A stretch of DNA of 64,000 nt from Phytoseiulus persimilis (GCA_037576195.1 CM075103.1:31580723-31644722), one strand, 5' to 3'. Shown: positions 22,731 to 34,021, counted from the stretch's first letter. Notes: generated by a model from the letters alone, not told the origin. Program-made: numbers and translations.

Positions 22731-23196
22731 GGAGCCGGGATGCTATCTTACAAGCCTCTGCAAGATCTGGTGATGCCCATACGATGACTCAACAGGGGCG
22801 TGCTCACTCGCTTCGCTCGCTCGCCAGCAACCTAACCTCACCCAATCCCCCCGCACTGCTGTAGGGCCGCTTGCTGTCAGTCAGCTCGCATCGCTTCGCT
22901 CGCTCGCCCGTTCGAATCGCGCACCTTTCCATCCCGCAATGCCCGACTCGACAGCGGCGCATTTCGGTCTGCTCTCGCCTGCCCTAACTCGCCACCCGCC
23001 TAAGATAAAAGAACCCTTTTTTTAGCGCAGAAATGCGCTTTTCTTCGGGCGTGTTTACTGGGGTGTAACTGGGAGTGGAACGAAAAAATCGCAGCGGGAG
23101 GCCTTTAGGATTTTTCCCGGAGCGAGGGAAATTTGAATTCAAGTTGAATTTCATGTGGTGAATCTTGATGTCTTGTCATAGGTCAATGACAATGAA
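22731..23196. other. Sequence upstream of the transposase frame
   Basis: Contains repeated TCGCTTCGCTCGCTCGCC (about 22810 and 22890), a partial repeat of GGATGCTATCTT(A/C)CAAGCCT seen at 22582 and 22739, and a dyad AAATTTGAATTCAAGTTGAATTT near 23130. It may include the end of the transposon. No gene seen. Confidence 0.45.
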
Positions 23197-23465
23197 GTGA
23201 TGGTAGGTGAAGTAATGTTCAGATCGGTCCCGGAATCACCCCTCCAGACTTGGGAAGTAATGGTCAGATCGGTCCCGGAATCGCCCCTCCAGACTTGGGA
23301 AGTAATGGTCAGATTGGTCCCGGAATCGCCCCTTAGACCTGGGGAAGTAATGGTGAGATCGGTCCCGGAATCACCCCTCCAGCCTCGAAATGTGAAGGTC
23401 AGATTGGTCCCGGAATCACCCCTCCAGACTTGGAAAGTAATGGTCAGATTGGTCCCGGATAGACA
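23197..23465 (+). repeat. 45-bp minisatellite array (about 6 units)
   Basis: Clear tandem units of 45 bp with core GATCGGTCCCGGAATCACCC and CCAGACTTGGGAAGTAATGG. Because 45 is a multiple of three the array is open in one frame and gives a false 15-residue protein repeat. An array of the same family in the opposite orientation follows after about 155 bp. Confidence 0.93.
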
Positions 23466-23620
23466 TCATTTTCTGTAGTACGGAGTACGTCAAATGTATT
23501 TACGTACCACCGTACCACTCCGTTACGGAAATTCATTTTTCGTACCCCGGACCCGAGGATCCTTACTACTTATGATCGGCTTCGTCTGTCAGTTTGTCCT
23601 CGTTCCTCCTGGAATACATG

Positions 23621-23985
23621 GGGGTGATTCCGGCACCAATCTGACCTTCACTTTTCGAGTGTGGACGGGTGATTCTGGGACTAATCCGACAATATTCTTC
23701 CGAGTCTGGAGGGGTGATTCCGGGACCAATCTGACAATCTTCTTCCGAGTCTGGAGGAGTGATTCCGGGACCAATCTGAGCATACTTTTCTGAGTCTGGT
23801 GGTTTGATTCTAGGACGCATATGACAACATTTTGCTGAGTCTGGAGGAGTGATTCCAGCACCAGCCTGAGCATATTTTTGCGAGTCTGGAGGAGTGATTC
23901 CGGGACCAATCTGAGCATACTTTTCTGAGTCTGGTGGGCTGATTCCAGGACCAATCTGACAATATTTTGCCGAGTCTGGAGAGCC
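23621..23985 (-). repeat. 45-bp minisatellite array, inverted (about 8 units)
   Basis: Units of 45 bp reading GAGTCTGGAGGAGTGATTCC and GGGACCAATCTGA on the plus strand, the reverse complement of the family core. Together with the preceding array it forms a long inverted arrangement around a spacer rich in GTAC. Apparent open frames on both strands are a by-product of the repeat length. Confidence 0.93.
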
Positions 23986-24059
23986 GAAAGCTGGATCAGA
24001 GAGCGGTCGATACCTGATTCTCGCTCCGTTCGGTATTGTGACTATACCTCTGTTCTCTG

Positions 24060-24240
24060 ACAATACTGTAACGAAGGTTTCCGCTGTCTGCCAAAGCTCG
24101 CACTGGGTGAGGTCTCAAGATCTGGGTGACGAAGGAGCTACGACTCACGGAGTAAGAAGACGAACTTACTCGGACACAACTGGGAGCGGGGGCTGGATGC
24201 TTAGTCCACCTTGGACGCTAGGGCAGCGGAAGAAAGCGAC
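24060..24240 (+). repeat. Dispersed repeat, copy 1
   Basis: Shares GAGTAAG(A/T)AGACGAACTTACTCGGACACAA-like sequence, a preceding GGTTTCCGCT(A/G)TCTGC block and a following GGACGCT block with 50215-50400. Function unknown; likely part of a non-autonomous element. Confidence 0.65.
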
Positions 24241-24574
24241 GTTTTGAGGACGGTCACAACTTGTCGGCGAGCGAATCTACTCTTCTACTCTCAAGCTTTT
24301 TTCATTCGTTTCCCTCTTGCAGGCTCTTCCTCTTCTAGCCGGTCGCGTTCTTGCTTTGCATTGGTCCCGGATGCCTTCGCTCTTTCACTATTGATCTCTA
24401 CCCCGCGCCTGCGCCCTCGGTTGCAATGCCGGTTTCACCGCCAGCGCATAATACACATGTGGCCACTGTGATCGTTATATTATCCGGCTACCAGCTCACG
24501 AGACACTTTTCTCTGAATCTATCTTCTCATTCGGTTGATTGGTACATGCTGTTATGGTCAGATGGACTCCGGAA

Positions 24575-24895
24575 TTACCTGCTCAGAGTCTAAAAAGTAT
24601 GGTCAGGTCGATCCTGGACTCACCAATTCAGACTTCGAAGAGTATGTTCAGATTGGTCCCGGAATATAACCGAATTAATTTGCCGTACTATTGCCGTACA
24701 TTTGAGTTCATATAAGAGAATTCATTTGCCGTACTACGTAAAATTATGTCTAGTCCCGGAATCACCTCTCCAGACTTGGGAAGTAATGGTCAGATCGGTC
24801 CCGGAATCACCCTCCAGGGCTCGGAAAGTAATGGTCAGATCGGTCCCGGAATCACCCCTCCAGACTTGAGAAGTGAAGGTCAGATTGGTCCCGCA
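24575..24895 (+). repeat. 45-bp minisatellite, two short arrays
   Basis: About two diverged units at 24575-24665 and nearly four well preserved ones at 24747-24895, in the same orientation as the 23197 array. A spacer with repeated TTTGCCGTACTA separates them. Confidence 0.85.
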
Positions 24896-24906
24896 ATCGC
24901 TCCAAG

Positions 24907-24998
24907 AAATCGATGGTCGGTGATCGACCCCCTGGGGCACGGCAGTCCATATACTTCAACGAAGTCGCTCAGGGGGTCCACGGTTGACCCCGTGGTAG
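24907..24998 (-). repeat. Dispersed module, inverted copy of 15000-15092
   Basis: Reverse complement of the inner part of the 14986 module (GACCCCCTGAGCGACTTC type). It sits between a minisatellite array and a Helentron endonuclease fragment, the same neighbours in the same relative order as at 15.0-15.2 kb. Confidence 0.75.
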
Positions 24999-25003
24999 AC
25001 AGG

Positions 25004-25420
25004 TGGAGTTGCTATTCACGAACGCAGAGGAGCACCTACGCAAGCAACTCCCACAATTACACCAGATCTCATTGATGAAGATCCTGGTGACATTCATGCC
25101 TGTAAAATACTCCTACGTAACCAACTAACCGTCCTTGCGACTGTATATACGAATCCGGGAAAATCGTTCGAACTCATCGAAGAGTTCCTACTGAAATATG
25201 ACCATGTTTTGTCCCCTGGTATACAAAACCGGAGAACTTCACTGTTTCTATGCGGTGATTTCAATCAGACCCCCTCAAAAAGGAAAACAATATCGAATTT
25301 ATGCGGAATCAATTCGAAAATCTTGAACTAATAACCGAACCTGAGATATTGACAACACGTGGCCGAACATGCATCGATGTCATATTCTCGGGAGGCACTC
25401 CGGAGCACTGAAGATAGGAC
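25004..25420 (+). pseudogene. Helentron-type endonuclease fragment (copy 1)
   Basis: Apurinic-like (EEP family) endonuclease piece of the kind fused C-terminal to helicase in Helentrons (Helitron2). Starts TGGVAIHERR (a GGVAI(Y/H) motif), continues with DPGDIHACKILLRNQLTVLA and SFELIEEFL, then GDFNQTP near 25255 and GRTCIDVIFSGGT near 25365. The same region in copy 2 at 45.9-46.4 kb is about 80 per cent similar by eye. Several frameshifts and stops. The upstream helicase is missing; a minisatellite and dispersed module lie there instead. Confidence 0.78.
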
Positions 25421-25689
25421 CGTCGAAAACAAATTGAGGGGGGCTTTGGGCGGAAGCACTCGAGAAATTTTGGACACATGCCACCGCCATTGATGAGAAA
25501 TCTCAATATTGCTGAAGCATTTTCCCCTCTCGAAAGGTTGGGACACCCCCTACCCTCTCGTTTTTTCGTAGGTGTTTCAAAACCAATCCACCGTACTTTC
25601 CAATTCATTTATCGACGAATTTTGTCTGTATCCCGGCTTGACGCTAGGTTGTTCGCATTTCTGCGCCCCGGTTCAACCCGTGGATGAAC

Positions 25690-26496
25690 CGTTCCTGTTT
25701 TTTTTTTTCTTTTTTCTCCATTTTTATAGACTCGGAGTGAAATCCCTTCGGATACCGGAGCTAGGCCTGTCAGGGCCGTTGCTCCGGTTATGTGGTGATT
25801 CCACTAAAACACTCCTGTGTCTGCCAGCAGAGGCCGGGAACTTGCTTGCTATGGCCTCCGAACCTCTGATGCTGTGCTTTTCTTCGATAACTCAGTGCTT
25901 CAATAGGTCCCGTTTCCTATATATCTCCTGTCTCGGCGACGCCCCCATGGTGGTTACGTCGCCGGTATTTCCAAAAGTACTCGGCCAAGCGCTGCCTTCC
26001 TGAGCATGATGGCCTCCATTTTTCCTGCTGCTTGGCCCCAGTACTCTTCGTTTTCCAGCATTTCCTGTACAACACTCGGAATGCTGTCCTCGTTCGCCAT
26101 CTGCCCTCGCTGTTGTGCGAACGCGCCGCATTTCAGGAGGGTGTGAGTGACGTCGTCGTCTTCTCCACTGTCGCAGTGTATACATGTAGGAGAGGGAGCG
26201 ATGTGTAATTTGCAGAGGTAGTCCTGGAAATATCCGTGCGCTGTTCGCCTTGCGTCAAGTGATACGTAAGTTCGCCGTGTTTGCGGTCGATCCATCTCGA
26301 GATTCCGGGGATACACTTGTGCGTCCATCGTCCTCGAGCTGCGGTGCTCCACAGGGATTGCCACTCGCTGAGGGTCTCAGCCCGGATTTCCTCTTCGGTG
26401 GGTCGGTCTCCTTCGTCCTCGTCAGAGTTGTACGGGGCTTCTTGACGCTTTTTTTCCTTGCCAGAGCTCACATCTTTCCTATGCAAGCAGGGACCA

Positions 26497-26536
<40 letters not shown>

Positions 26537-26990
26537 GCATCTACCAAGGACTTGAAGCGCGGCCGTCGAGGCGGTTCGGTAGCTCCGTGTCACTCTTATC
26601 AGCATCTTCCTCTGAGTTCTATCGATGAGTTCCCTGTTTGTGGGTCGTCTTTATGCGTGGGAGGCCCATACCGGCGCAGCGTACAGCAGGATTGATTCCG
26701 CCACAAGAGCCAGGAGTCTCCTCTGGCTCTCGGTCGCTCCTCTGGCTCGGGGTAGTATTTTAGCCAGGTCCGTTGCTGCATTGGCCGCCTTCTCAGTGGC
26801 GATCCTGACGTGCATCCTTCCTGTGAGCACAGCTTTCCTCGAAGCTTGCAATTGTACGTGGTCCAATAGACACTCAGACACGGTACTTCGGACCCTCGTA
26901 GATGGTTTTGTGGACTCTCGTAGTTGTCGCAGACGTCATGTCTCGAAACTCCCCGAGATACTCGAGAGTATGTCATTCATCGGGTAGTTC
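25690..26990 (-). pseudogene. Second R1-like non-LTR retrotransposon, 3' half
   Basis: Minus-strand C-terminal half of an R1-type ORF2. It reads ATEKAANAATDLAKILPRAR and LVAESILLYAAPVW (26651-26881), then GYFQDYLCKLHIAP and CIHCDSGEDDDVTHTLLKC (about 26100-26290), matching the post-RT region and terminal zinc-finger-like motif of the first element. The 3' end is an A-rich tail (CTG followed by a long T run on plus, 25697-25718). The RT core is absent, so it is 5'-truncated; it also contains the poly-G run at 26497. Confidence 0.82.
26497..26535. repeat. Uninterrupted G run of 39 bases
   Basis: Thirty-nine consecutive G on the plus strand inside the R1-like element. Such a run could fold as a G-quadruplex, but its exact length in an assembly is unreliable. 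Confidence 0.9.
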
Positions 26991-28765
26991 AATCAAAACA
27001 GGAAATCATACCTTCTCAATCTCACCGGACCTGCGGGGCACGGAATTTTCGAGCGCAAACATGGGGCCTGAGATGATCAAATGCGGGAATTTTGAGCTCT
27101 GTGGGATCCCACAGTTTCCACGGATATCGGAATGGATCAATGGATTTACGATTGGAAACGTGTCCTCCAACTCCTCGACAGCAATCACTAGCCTCCCTTT
27201 TTCATTGCCAGGAATCATATCCGAAACTTCAGAGGGAGCCATGCGAAGATAACGATTATTCCGCTGAAAACCGTGAGTACGTCAAGTGAATTTTGTTGTG
27301 TGCGTTCCATTCCATCTGATTCTTCTGAGAACTCTCAATTTCTGAGATGTCGCGAGCTACAGGCGTCGCCTCGCGCTTCCCTCTACCTTGAATTCGTCTG
27401 TTACCGCCATCTTGAACGGCGGTCATCTTGCGCATTGCAACCGTGCCCGTAGCAGACCGCCAAGCTGGCGGAGACCGCTCTCTCTGAAAATGCGTCAATG
27501 TAGCGAGCACTGCGGACTGCGGGCAAAGTTGCGGTATTTTTCAGTTGGGCGTCAGCCGAGTCAAGCAGCCGAAATTGGCGGGTTATTCCGAGTTTCTATA
27601 CGCCAAAACAGTCGGAGAGGGGAGAGGAGGTACGAAGAGGGGCCGCTCCATAGCAAGAAAACGCGAGCACATGGGAACGGCTGGATTGGTCTTAAGCAAA
27701 GACGATTAGGAGAGCTGAATTCGGACTCCGTGAAGCGCGCGACATCGATTGTCCCTTTTGATTCTATCTAGATGGCCAGGCGATGCACCTATGTCACCTC
27801 GCAAGCATACACTGCAGGCTCGCAAGAAACATCGTCGCGCGTAATCGATTGTCCCCTTTTGATTCTAGCCGCCTGGCCGCCATGCTTCCTCGCAAGAATA
27901 CGCTGCTAACTCGCGAGTGGCGGGATCTCTCTCATCTCGATTCGTTCCTCGTCGAATTCGCCTAGCGGAAGCAAGTGGTTGGCAAGGCGTTCGACGCGAT
28001 GATGCTTCTTCGTTTGGCGCCCAGCGAGTTGAGCAGCCGGAAATGGCCAGTTATTCCAAGTTTTTTTATTTTATTTATTTATTATTTTATTCATTCCGGC
28101 CATCCTAGCCGAGAAGTGGAGAGGATATGCGGAGAGGGAATGCCCGGAATCAAAACACAGGGACGGCGGGCTTGATCGCCAGCGAAAACGAGTATGGGAA
28201 CTGAGTCGTATAGTATGGGAATGGAATAAAGTGAACCAGAATGTGATGGGATACGGCAAGGGGCCAGAGCAGTCTACTGGCCTACGAGAGGCGTCGCAAG
28301 GCTTTGGGGAATGGTCTACGACGATCGCGGAGCTGCATGAGCCGCGAGCAATCCTTTGTCTATTCTGATTGCAACTGCACGGCCAGGCACTGAACCCAGG
28401 CCGACTCGCCTGACGCTCCTCTCCCGCCTGCGCTTCTCGTCGCCTCTGGCAACGGGAAGCATGCATGAGGGCTAAGCTCCGCTGAGCCTGTCGGTAGGCG
28501 AACCCTGGTGGCGCGTTCATGCTCGCCAGCTTAACTCGCCGGGCGCCAAACGAAATAGAACCGACGCGATTCTTGCCGCATTTGCTTTCGTACATTCCCC
28601 TCGCTCGCGATGCTCTCACAGCCAGTAACTCGGCACCACGGCGCCTCGGCTGGCATGCGCCTGTCGCCTAACAGCATAGGACCGGATTCTTGGGATCTCG
28701 AGCGTTCGGCATTTCCGGTGTCCGGGTGCACACCGATGGATCAGCCATCGGCGCAGCACATGTGA
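26991..28765. other. Unassigned region with imperfect duplications
   Basis: No gene recognised. Two internal duplications: CATCGATTGTCCC-TTTTGATTCTA at 27743 and 27845, and a longer one in which about 27535-27640 resembles 28005-28135 (GGCG-CAGC-GAGT-AAGCAGCCG then TTATTCC and a run to GAGAGG). An AT-rich microsatellite lies at 28060-28095. Frames on both strands look like chance. Confidence 0.5.
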
Positions 28766-28995
28766 TCCACGTTGAAGAGTCATATTTTCATAGTTGAAGG
28801 CATGGTGCAACGACTCTCGGATGTGGGTCAGAGGATTCCTGATCCTCGGATCATTGCGAAACTTCTTGAATCACCGAGCAAGTACAGTACACGCATCTGG
28901 TATCATCATGGGGTGACGTTGAAGACGACAAGCAGACAGTGGACAACCTTCTTCCTCGCTTCATAAGAGCGGAAGAACGGTCGTCTGCTAGCGGT
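28766..28995 (+). pseudogene. Ty1/Copia-type gag relic
   Basis: With one frameshift the sequence reads IIAKLLESPSKYSTRIW and then DKQTVDNLLPRFIRAEER, the Copia gag segment around LxSLPxxYxxFxxAW and TLxxLxxRLxxEE. No pol sequence follows; the flanking DNA belongs to the next non-LTR element. Confidence 0.65.
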
Positions 28996-29309
28996 TGTGG
29001 ACGAAAGCTGAGCGAACGGGCTCGTGAAAGAAGACGAGTGAACGCCCGAAAGTGCATTGAAAAACTGACTGTGTGTGACGGTGAGAGACGTTCCAGGTGC
29101 CAGGCAAAAAACTGTGCCAACCGGAACACAAAATCACCGTAAGAACAGCTCGATTGGACACATACAAGTGCCAAGCGAGCTAAGCCTAAATAAGTGCGCG
29201 CGAATCGAGCGAAAGAATCGAAGCGCTAAAGATGGACCCTGCGAGGACATAGAAACCCGCAGGGACTCTGAAGACCTTCCTAATAGCCTGTGGTCCATGC
29301 AGAGAAGCA

Positions 29310-30600
29310 TTGCCACGGGACATTATGGAAGAAGTAAAGAAATCATGCTGCGTTGTGATGGCGCTAAAGAACATCAACAAGCAGCACGATGAACAGATCA
29401 ACCGGCTCGAGGAAGAGAATGCCGCGTTGAAGATGGAGATCATGTCCCTGGACAACGAACCGGAGGCCATGGAGGACGAAGACGCCCTCCTGGATCCATC
29501 TCCAATAGCTCGACCCGTGCCAGAAGCGGTTAGGGCTAAGCAACAGAGCCAAGAGGCGAGCGCGCCGGGCCGGCACCAGTGGTCCAGCTGACAGAACAGC
29601 TGACCAAACCAGAGATGCGGTCACCGGTAGTGCTGTTCGCAGGGGACCGCACGATGGCCGCCCTGAAGAATCCCAAGGCCGCAGACAACCTTAGAAGTGT
29701 CTTCGGCGGTCCAGAATACACAATCTGGAGGGAGTTCAAGGGCAGGAGCACGGAGGAGATGTGCTCCGAAATGAAAAAGATTGTGGAGCGGTATGGAAAA
29801 GCCGAATTCCACATCCTATGCGTGTCTGGCCGACACGATATCGACGAAGCGAAGAAGGACCGCAGGCTCCTCACCGTACATGAACGGATAGTAGGACCCC
29901 TCGCGCGGCTGAAGACCACCACAGGACAAATCAAGTCGCTGTCGTGGATGACCATGAACCAGGACCCATTCTGTGACATCACGCCGAGTGTCAACGAGGC
30001 CGTCACCCACTCGAGGGCGGTCAAAACAGGAACAATCCGAGTCCTAGACACCCGACAGATGGAACCCGACTGTATGTCCAAGAGGCCCGGAAAAGACAAC
30101 CAGGAGCTTCTCGGGCTGGATGCCAAGAGGGTGAAGGCCATAGAAGGCCTGATCACCGAACACCTGAGGACCATCTCCGGTCTCTCATCAGACGAACTAG
30201 AGCTGAGGAGAGGAACCGGGTTGGCGGCCCATGATGCCAGAAAAACAGAACTGCTGCAGAGGTACGGAGTGAGCGTACAAACCCAAACCTCTGAAGCCAT
30301 GTTCCAATACATGGCCGAGGAATGAAGACCGGTGGGCATACTCGTAAACCGAAACGAGGTACGCACCGAGGTGGGTAAACGAAGAGATGCCGAACGACCT
30401 GGGTCATCCAGGGGAGGCGAATCCGGAGATCGGGGAACGAGGACGGACAGAGCCTACAACCCCTCAGGAAGAAAACAGCCTCGGTCCCGATCGAGAGCCC
30501 GAGACGAATACAGTCGTTCGAGGAGCCGAAGCAGAGGAGGATCGCCTCAAAATAAGCAAGTCAGATTCGGAAGACCGCAAGATGAGTGAGGACCGAGGAG
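29310..30600 (+). pseudogene. ORF1 of a non-LTR retrotransposon
   Basis: First protein of the element whose ORF2 follows at 30877. A coiled-coil-like N terminus (29310-29580; INKQHDEQINRLEEENAALK spacing of Leu/Ile) is followed after a frame change by a 248-residue frame (29579-30325) and then an Arg/Ser-rich basic tail (30332-30600). The middle frame has VVLFAGDRTM near its start and HILCVSGRHDID about 80 residues later. These positions resemble block I (GDS) and block III of SGNH esterase-type ORF1 proteins of the CR1/L2 group, but the Ser is replaced by Arg; that resemblance is my inference. The frame change means it is not translated as one protein. Confidence 0.6.
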
Positions 30601-30876
30601 AGGTCTAGAGGAAGTACCCAGACGGCACAACGAAGCCCGAGGGGAACCTCAGCGACAAAGACCGCAACAGCAGCAAACTCCGAGAAGGGCCAATGAGGGC
30701 CCATCGGGAGGAAGAAAAGCCCTCACGGTGAGGAGCAACCCTCAACGTCGATCCTAATCGGAGGAGGAGGGGCCGAGGGAGACCCCGGGCTGACGAAAGA
30801 GCAGAAACCGGACAAACCCTACGCATCTCGGCCCTCAACTTGAACGGAGCTAGAACCCATAGGAAAGAAAGGGGCA

Positions 30877-32633
30877 ATGGCTATAGAAGAAATCATGGGA
30901 GCCCAGCGCTCGGACATCCTGATGGTAAGTGAATCCAAGCTTATGAATCAGGAGAAGCCTCCAAGGATGGAAGGTTTTAGATGGTTCGGGAACAACAGAT
31001 CGGGTCCCACGGGTGAACAAGACTCTGGGGGCGTAGGGATCCTCGCCGCAGACCACCTGAACCTCGAGAGAAGAGGGGAGGGTGAGGACTGGATAGCAGT
31101 CGAGCTGAAGACGCTGGGAGTACCATGGATCATGATATCGATCTACTGCGCACCCACGGCAGGAGCGTCGAACAGGAAACAAATGAAAACCGTAACCGAA
31201 TTCATTGGAAAAGGATGTACCGGGGAAGGATTAATTATAGGGGGAGACTTCAATGCCCACACTCACTTATTCGCCGACTACAATAATACAAGAGGGAGAA
31301 TACCACTGGAGTTCGTAGAACACCATAGCTTAGTAATCCTGAACTCAGTCGATCAGTGTGAAGGAAAACACAAGAGGAAAGACTCAACAATAGACTATTT
31401 CCTCTGCAACGGTGAAATTATTAAATCGTTTCAAAAAATGGTTGTAGATGAAAGGAGGGAGATGACGCAAATAAGCGACCATAACCTCATCATCATGACG
31501 TGCCGGGTTACTGTGGAAAAACCCAGGTCGATCATACCAAGGATCCGCATCACGAACAAAAAGGCTGCCGCCGACAGAGCAACTGAAACTATCAGGCGTG
31601 AACTACAAATCTTTCACCGAAGCACTGAGAGCAGGCATACAGAAAGCAACCAGAGAAGTCAAAGGGAGGAAAAAAAGCTATGTACAACTCACCAGCCACC
31701 AGAGAAGCCATGGGAGCCAAAAGAAAGGCGAGCAGGGAGCAGAAGCAAGAAAGGGACAGGACCGAGACGAGATAGCTCGAAAAATGGCCAAACTCCAAAT
31801 CAATCAGAAACTCCTGAGTGACGCATTCATCATAGAGCAGGGAGCACGCTACGAGGCCATGAGTAGGAAAATCCTCAGCGGCCCACGGAGCGAGAGAGCA
31901 AAGAGATTCTAGAGATACATTGCGAACCACAACCGAAAGAACAAGGAGCCAGAAAGGGTGAAAAACCGAGACGGCAATCAAATCGCAGAGGATGACATAC
32001 AACGGCACCTGACAGAGGTCGGATGTGAAGTCCTGATGGCAGAACTAGCAGACCACGAGAGAAGCCCACCAGTACTAGGTGGGTGCTCGGGCATGACGAC
32101 GACGGCACAGAGGTTGAACACATCCTCTCACAGATGTCCAGTCGGACTGTGACCGGGGAAGACCAAATCCCCGCAACGGTGCTGGAAGAACTGGACCAGG
32201 AGGGCATCAATAACCTAACGAGGATATTTAATGCCATCCTAAACAGAGAAGAACCGTTTGCAGTAGACCGGAGAGACGGCCAAGTGTCCATGATCGAAAA
32301 ATCGAATTTCAGAAGAGGGGTACTGGAAACGTACCGCCCTATCACGGTATCGACGGTGCTCTATCGGATATTTACGAAAATAATAGCGGCCAGAATATCC
32401 GAATGGATCGAGACGGAAGAAATACTCGGCGAAATGCAGAACGGGTTCAGACAAGGCAGACGCGGGGAGGAGAACCTATTCATTCTCACGTCGGCCATTG
32501 AGCTATCCCGAAAAGAGGAGAAGGGTTGATGGCATGTTTCCTGGACTGCTCCAAAGCATACGACAGGATAACAAGAGACCAACTATGGATGACATTGACG
32601 GACCCTGGCATGGACGAAGGATGGATACAACTC
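30877..32633 (+). pseudogene. ORF2 (endonuclease-RT) of a non-LTR retrotransposon, cut by gap
   Basis: Endonuclease from 30877: VSESKL, QDSGGVGILA, IYCAPTAG, GGDFNAHTHLF (about 31240), STIDYFLCNG and ISDHNLIIM (about 31480), an EEP nuclease with its metal and catalytic residues (DFN, SDH) intact. After frame changes near 31600 and 32080 the RT begins: VTGEDQIPATVLEEL, YRPITVSTVLYRIFTKIIAARI, MQNGFRQGRRGEENLF, then after a stop at 32527 and frame change MACFLDCSKAYDRI. The sequence runs into N at 32634 before the catalytic YADD box. At least three disruptions show this copy is dead. The clade is uncertain; CR1/L2-like is my best guess. Confidence 0.87.
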
Positions 32634-32981
32634 NNNNNNNNNNNNNNNNNNNNNNNNNNNNNNNNNNNNNNNNNNNNNNNNNNNNNNNNNNNNNNNNNNN
32701 NNNNNNNNNNNNNNNNNNNNNNNNNNNNNNNNNNNNNNNNNNNNNNNNNNNNNNNNNNNNNNNNNNNNNNNNNNNNNNNNNNNNNNNNNNNNNNNNNNNN
32801 NNNNNNNNNNNNNNNNNNNNNNNNNNNNNNNNNNNNNNNNNNNNNNNNNNNNNNNNNNNNNNNNNNNNNNNNNNNNNNNNNNNNNNNNNNNNNNNNNNNN
32901 NNNNNNNNNNNNNNNNNNNNNNNNNNNNNNNNNNNNNNNNNNNNNNNNNNNNNNNNNNNNNNNNNNNNNNNNNNNNNNNNN
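32634..32981. other. Assembly gap (348 N)
   Basis: Run of N interrupting the non-LTR ORF2. The segmental duplication A begins at its right edge, so the duplication's left boundary cannot be seen. Confidence 1.
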
Positions 32982-33935
32982 TGCGTCTTTTAAACAGCAA
33001 TCGAACGAGAAATCTAGCGGCTGAACTTTGGGCGGAAGAAGGGCGGCCATGATCGTCGCTCAGTTTGGAGTGAACTTGAACGTGGGAGATGGCCCCGTAA
33101 ACATGGCGATCTGACTCGATATCGAAGCATACGTGCGCGAAGAGCCGACAATATCGAATGAACGATGGCGCCTTTTGGCGATTGATCCCTGCTTTCCGAG
33201 TTTTGCAAAGCTTCCTCGGCCGAAATCGATGGGACGAATGGTACGACGCTCTGATGGCGACGACCCGCGAATCGCGCGTTGGGGCTCGTCTCTACTGCTC
33301 GACCCTTCGTGTTAAATGAACACAGTGGTCGACATGATGATGTTAGCTCAGGGAGATTTACCGGTCGCGGGAGGAGGAGCTCGGTCTCTTCCGATTTTTT
33401 CCCGGGAAGCGCCCTTCTCCGAGGATTGCATTCATCATGTCCGCAGCATGTTCGTTGGGTCGCCTGCGTCAAGATCCCATAACGATAGCGAAGGCTTAGC
33501 CAAAGGACTCCTCGTCCACCTCCTTATATTCGCTTCTCTGATTCATACATGCTCATTCTCTGACATTTCCAATGCTCCCTTTCCCGCGCTGATGACTGAC
33601 GCCGATGAAACTGGTGATGGCTGAAACATGGATCCATTCGACAGCAGATCCGAGTGAAGTCGAGAGATTCGGACATCGTCACCGGACTCCGAGATTCGAA
33701 TGTTCAACGAGATCTTTTTCTTCGAGTCTTGGTGGGTCCTATGGATCAGGTCTTGTGAGCTCTCGAACAAAAAGGGATTCCGAAGAGATCTCTGATTCGA
33801 CATTCACAGTATTTCATCGCAAGACAGAAGTGTTTGGCCGAGCTCAGAAAGCAGTTCGAAATTCCGAATCATAACATCCGACGAGATATCGTCTGCATGA
33901 AGAGGTCATTTAAGGTTCATTTAACGACGCTCACA

Positions 33936-33941
33936 TTTATT
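33936..33941 (-). terminator. Polyadenylation signal of nanos copy A
   Basis: AATAAA on the minus strand, about 80 nt past the stop of the nanos-type frame. Conserved in copy B (42001-42006), not found in copy C. Confidence 0.5.
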
Positions 33942-34021
33942 TTGACTATCAAAGGAAACTGGAGGTGCGTATTTCGGCCTCTCGAATGAGTTCAACAATT
34001 TTCTATCCGATAGTTCAAAAA

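Noticed and set aside
23197-23985. Apparent repeat proteins with a 15-residue period on both strands
   Set aside because: Produced by a 45-bp minisatellite; open in several frames only because 45 is divisible by three.
28071-28619. Minus-strand open frame of 182 codons
   Set aside because: Low-complexity Arg/Ser composition, no family resemblance, overlaps an AT-rich microsatellite and repeated DNA.
33014-33472. Minus-strand frame of 152 codons present in both duplication copies
   Set aside because: Starts at a non-ATG codon. Conservation follows from the recent duplication, and it is absent from copy C.
33590-33640. Hammerhead ribozyme-like CTGATGA followed by GAAAC in the duplicated blocks
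   Set aside because: No pairing is available for stem II or the other stems; the motif is coincidental.
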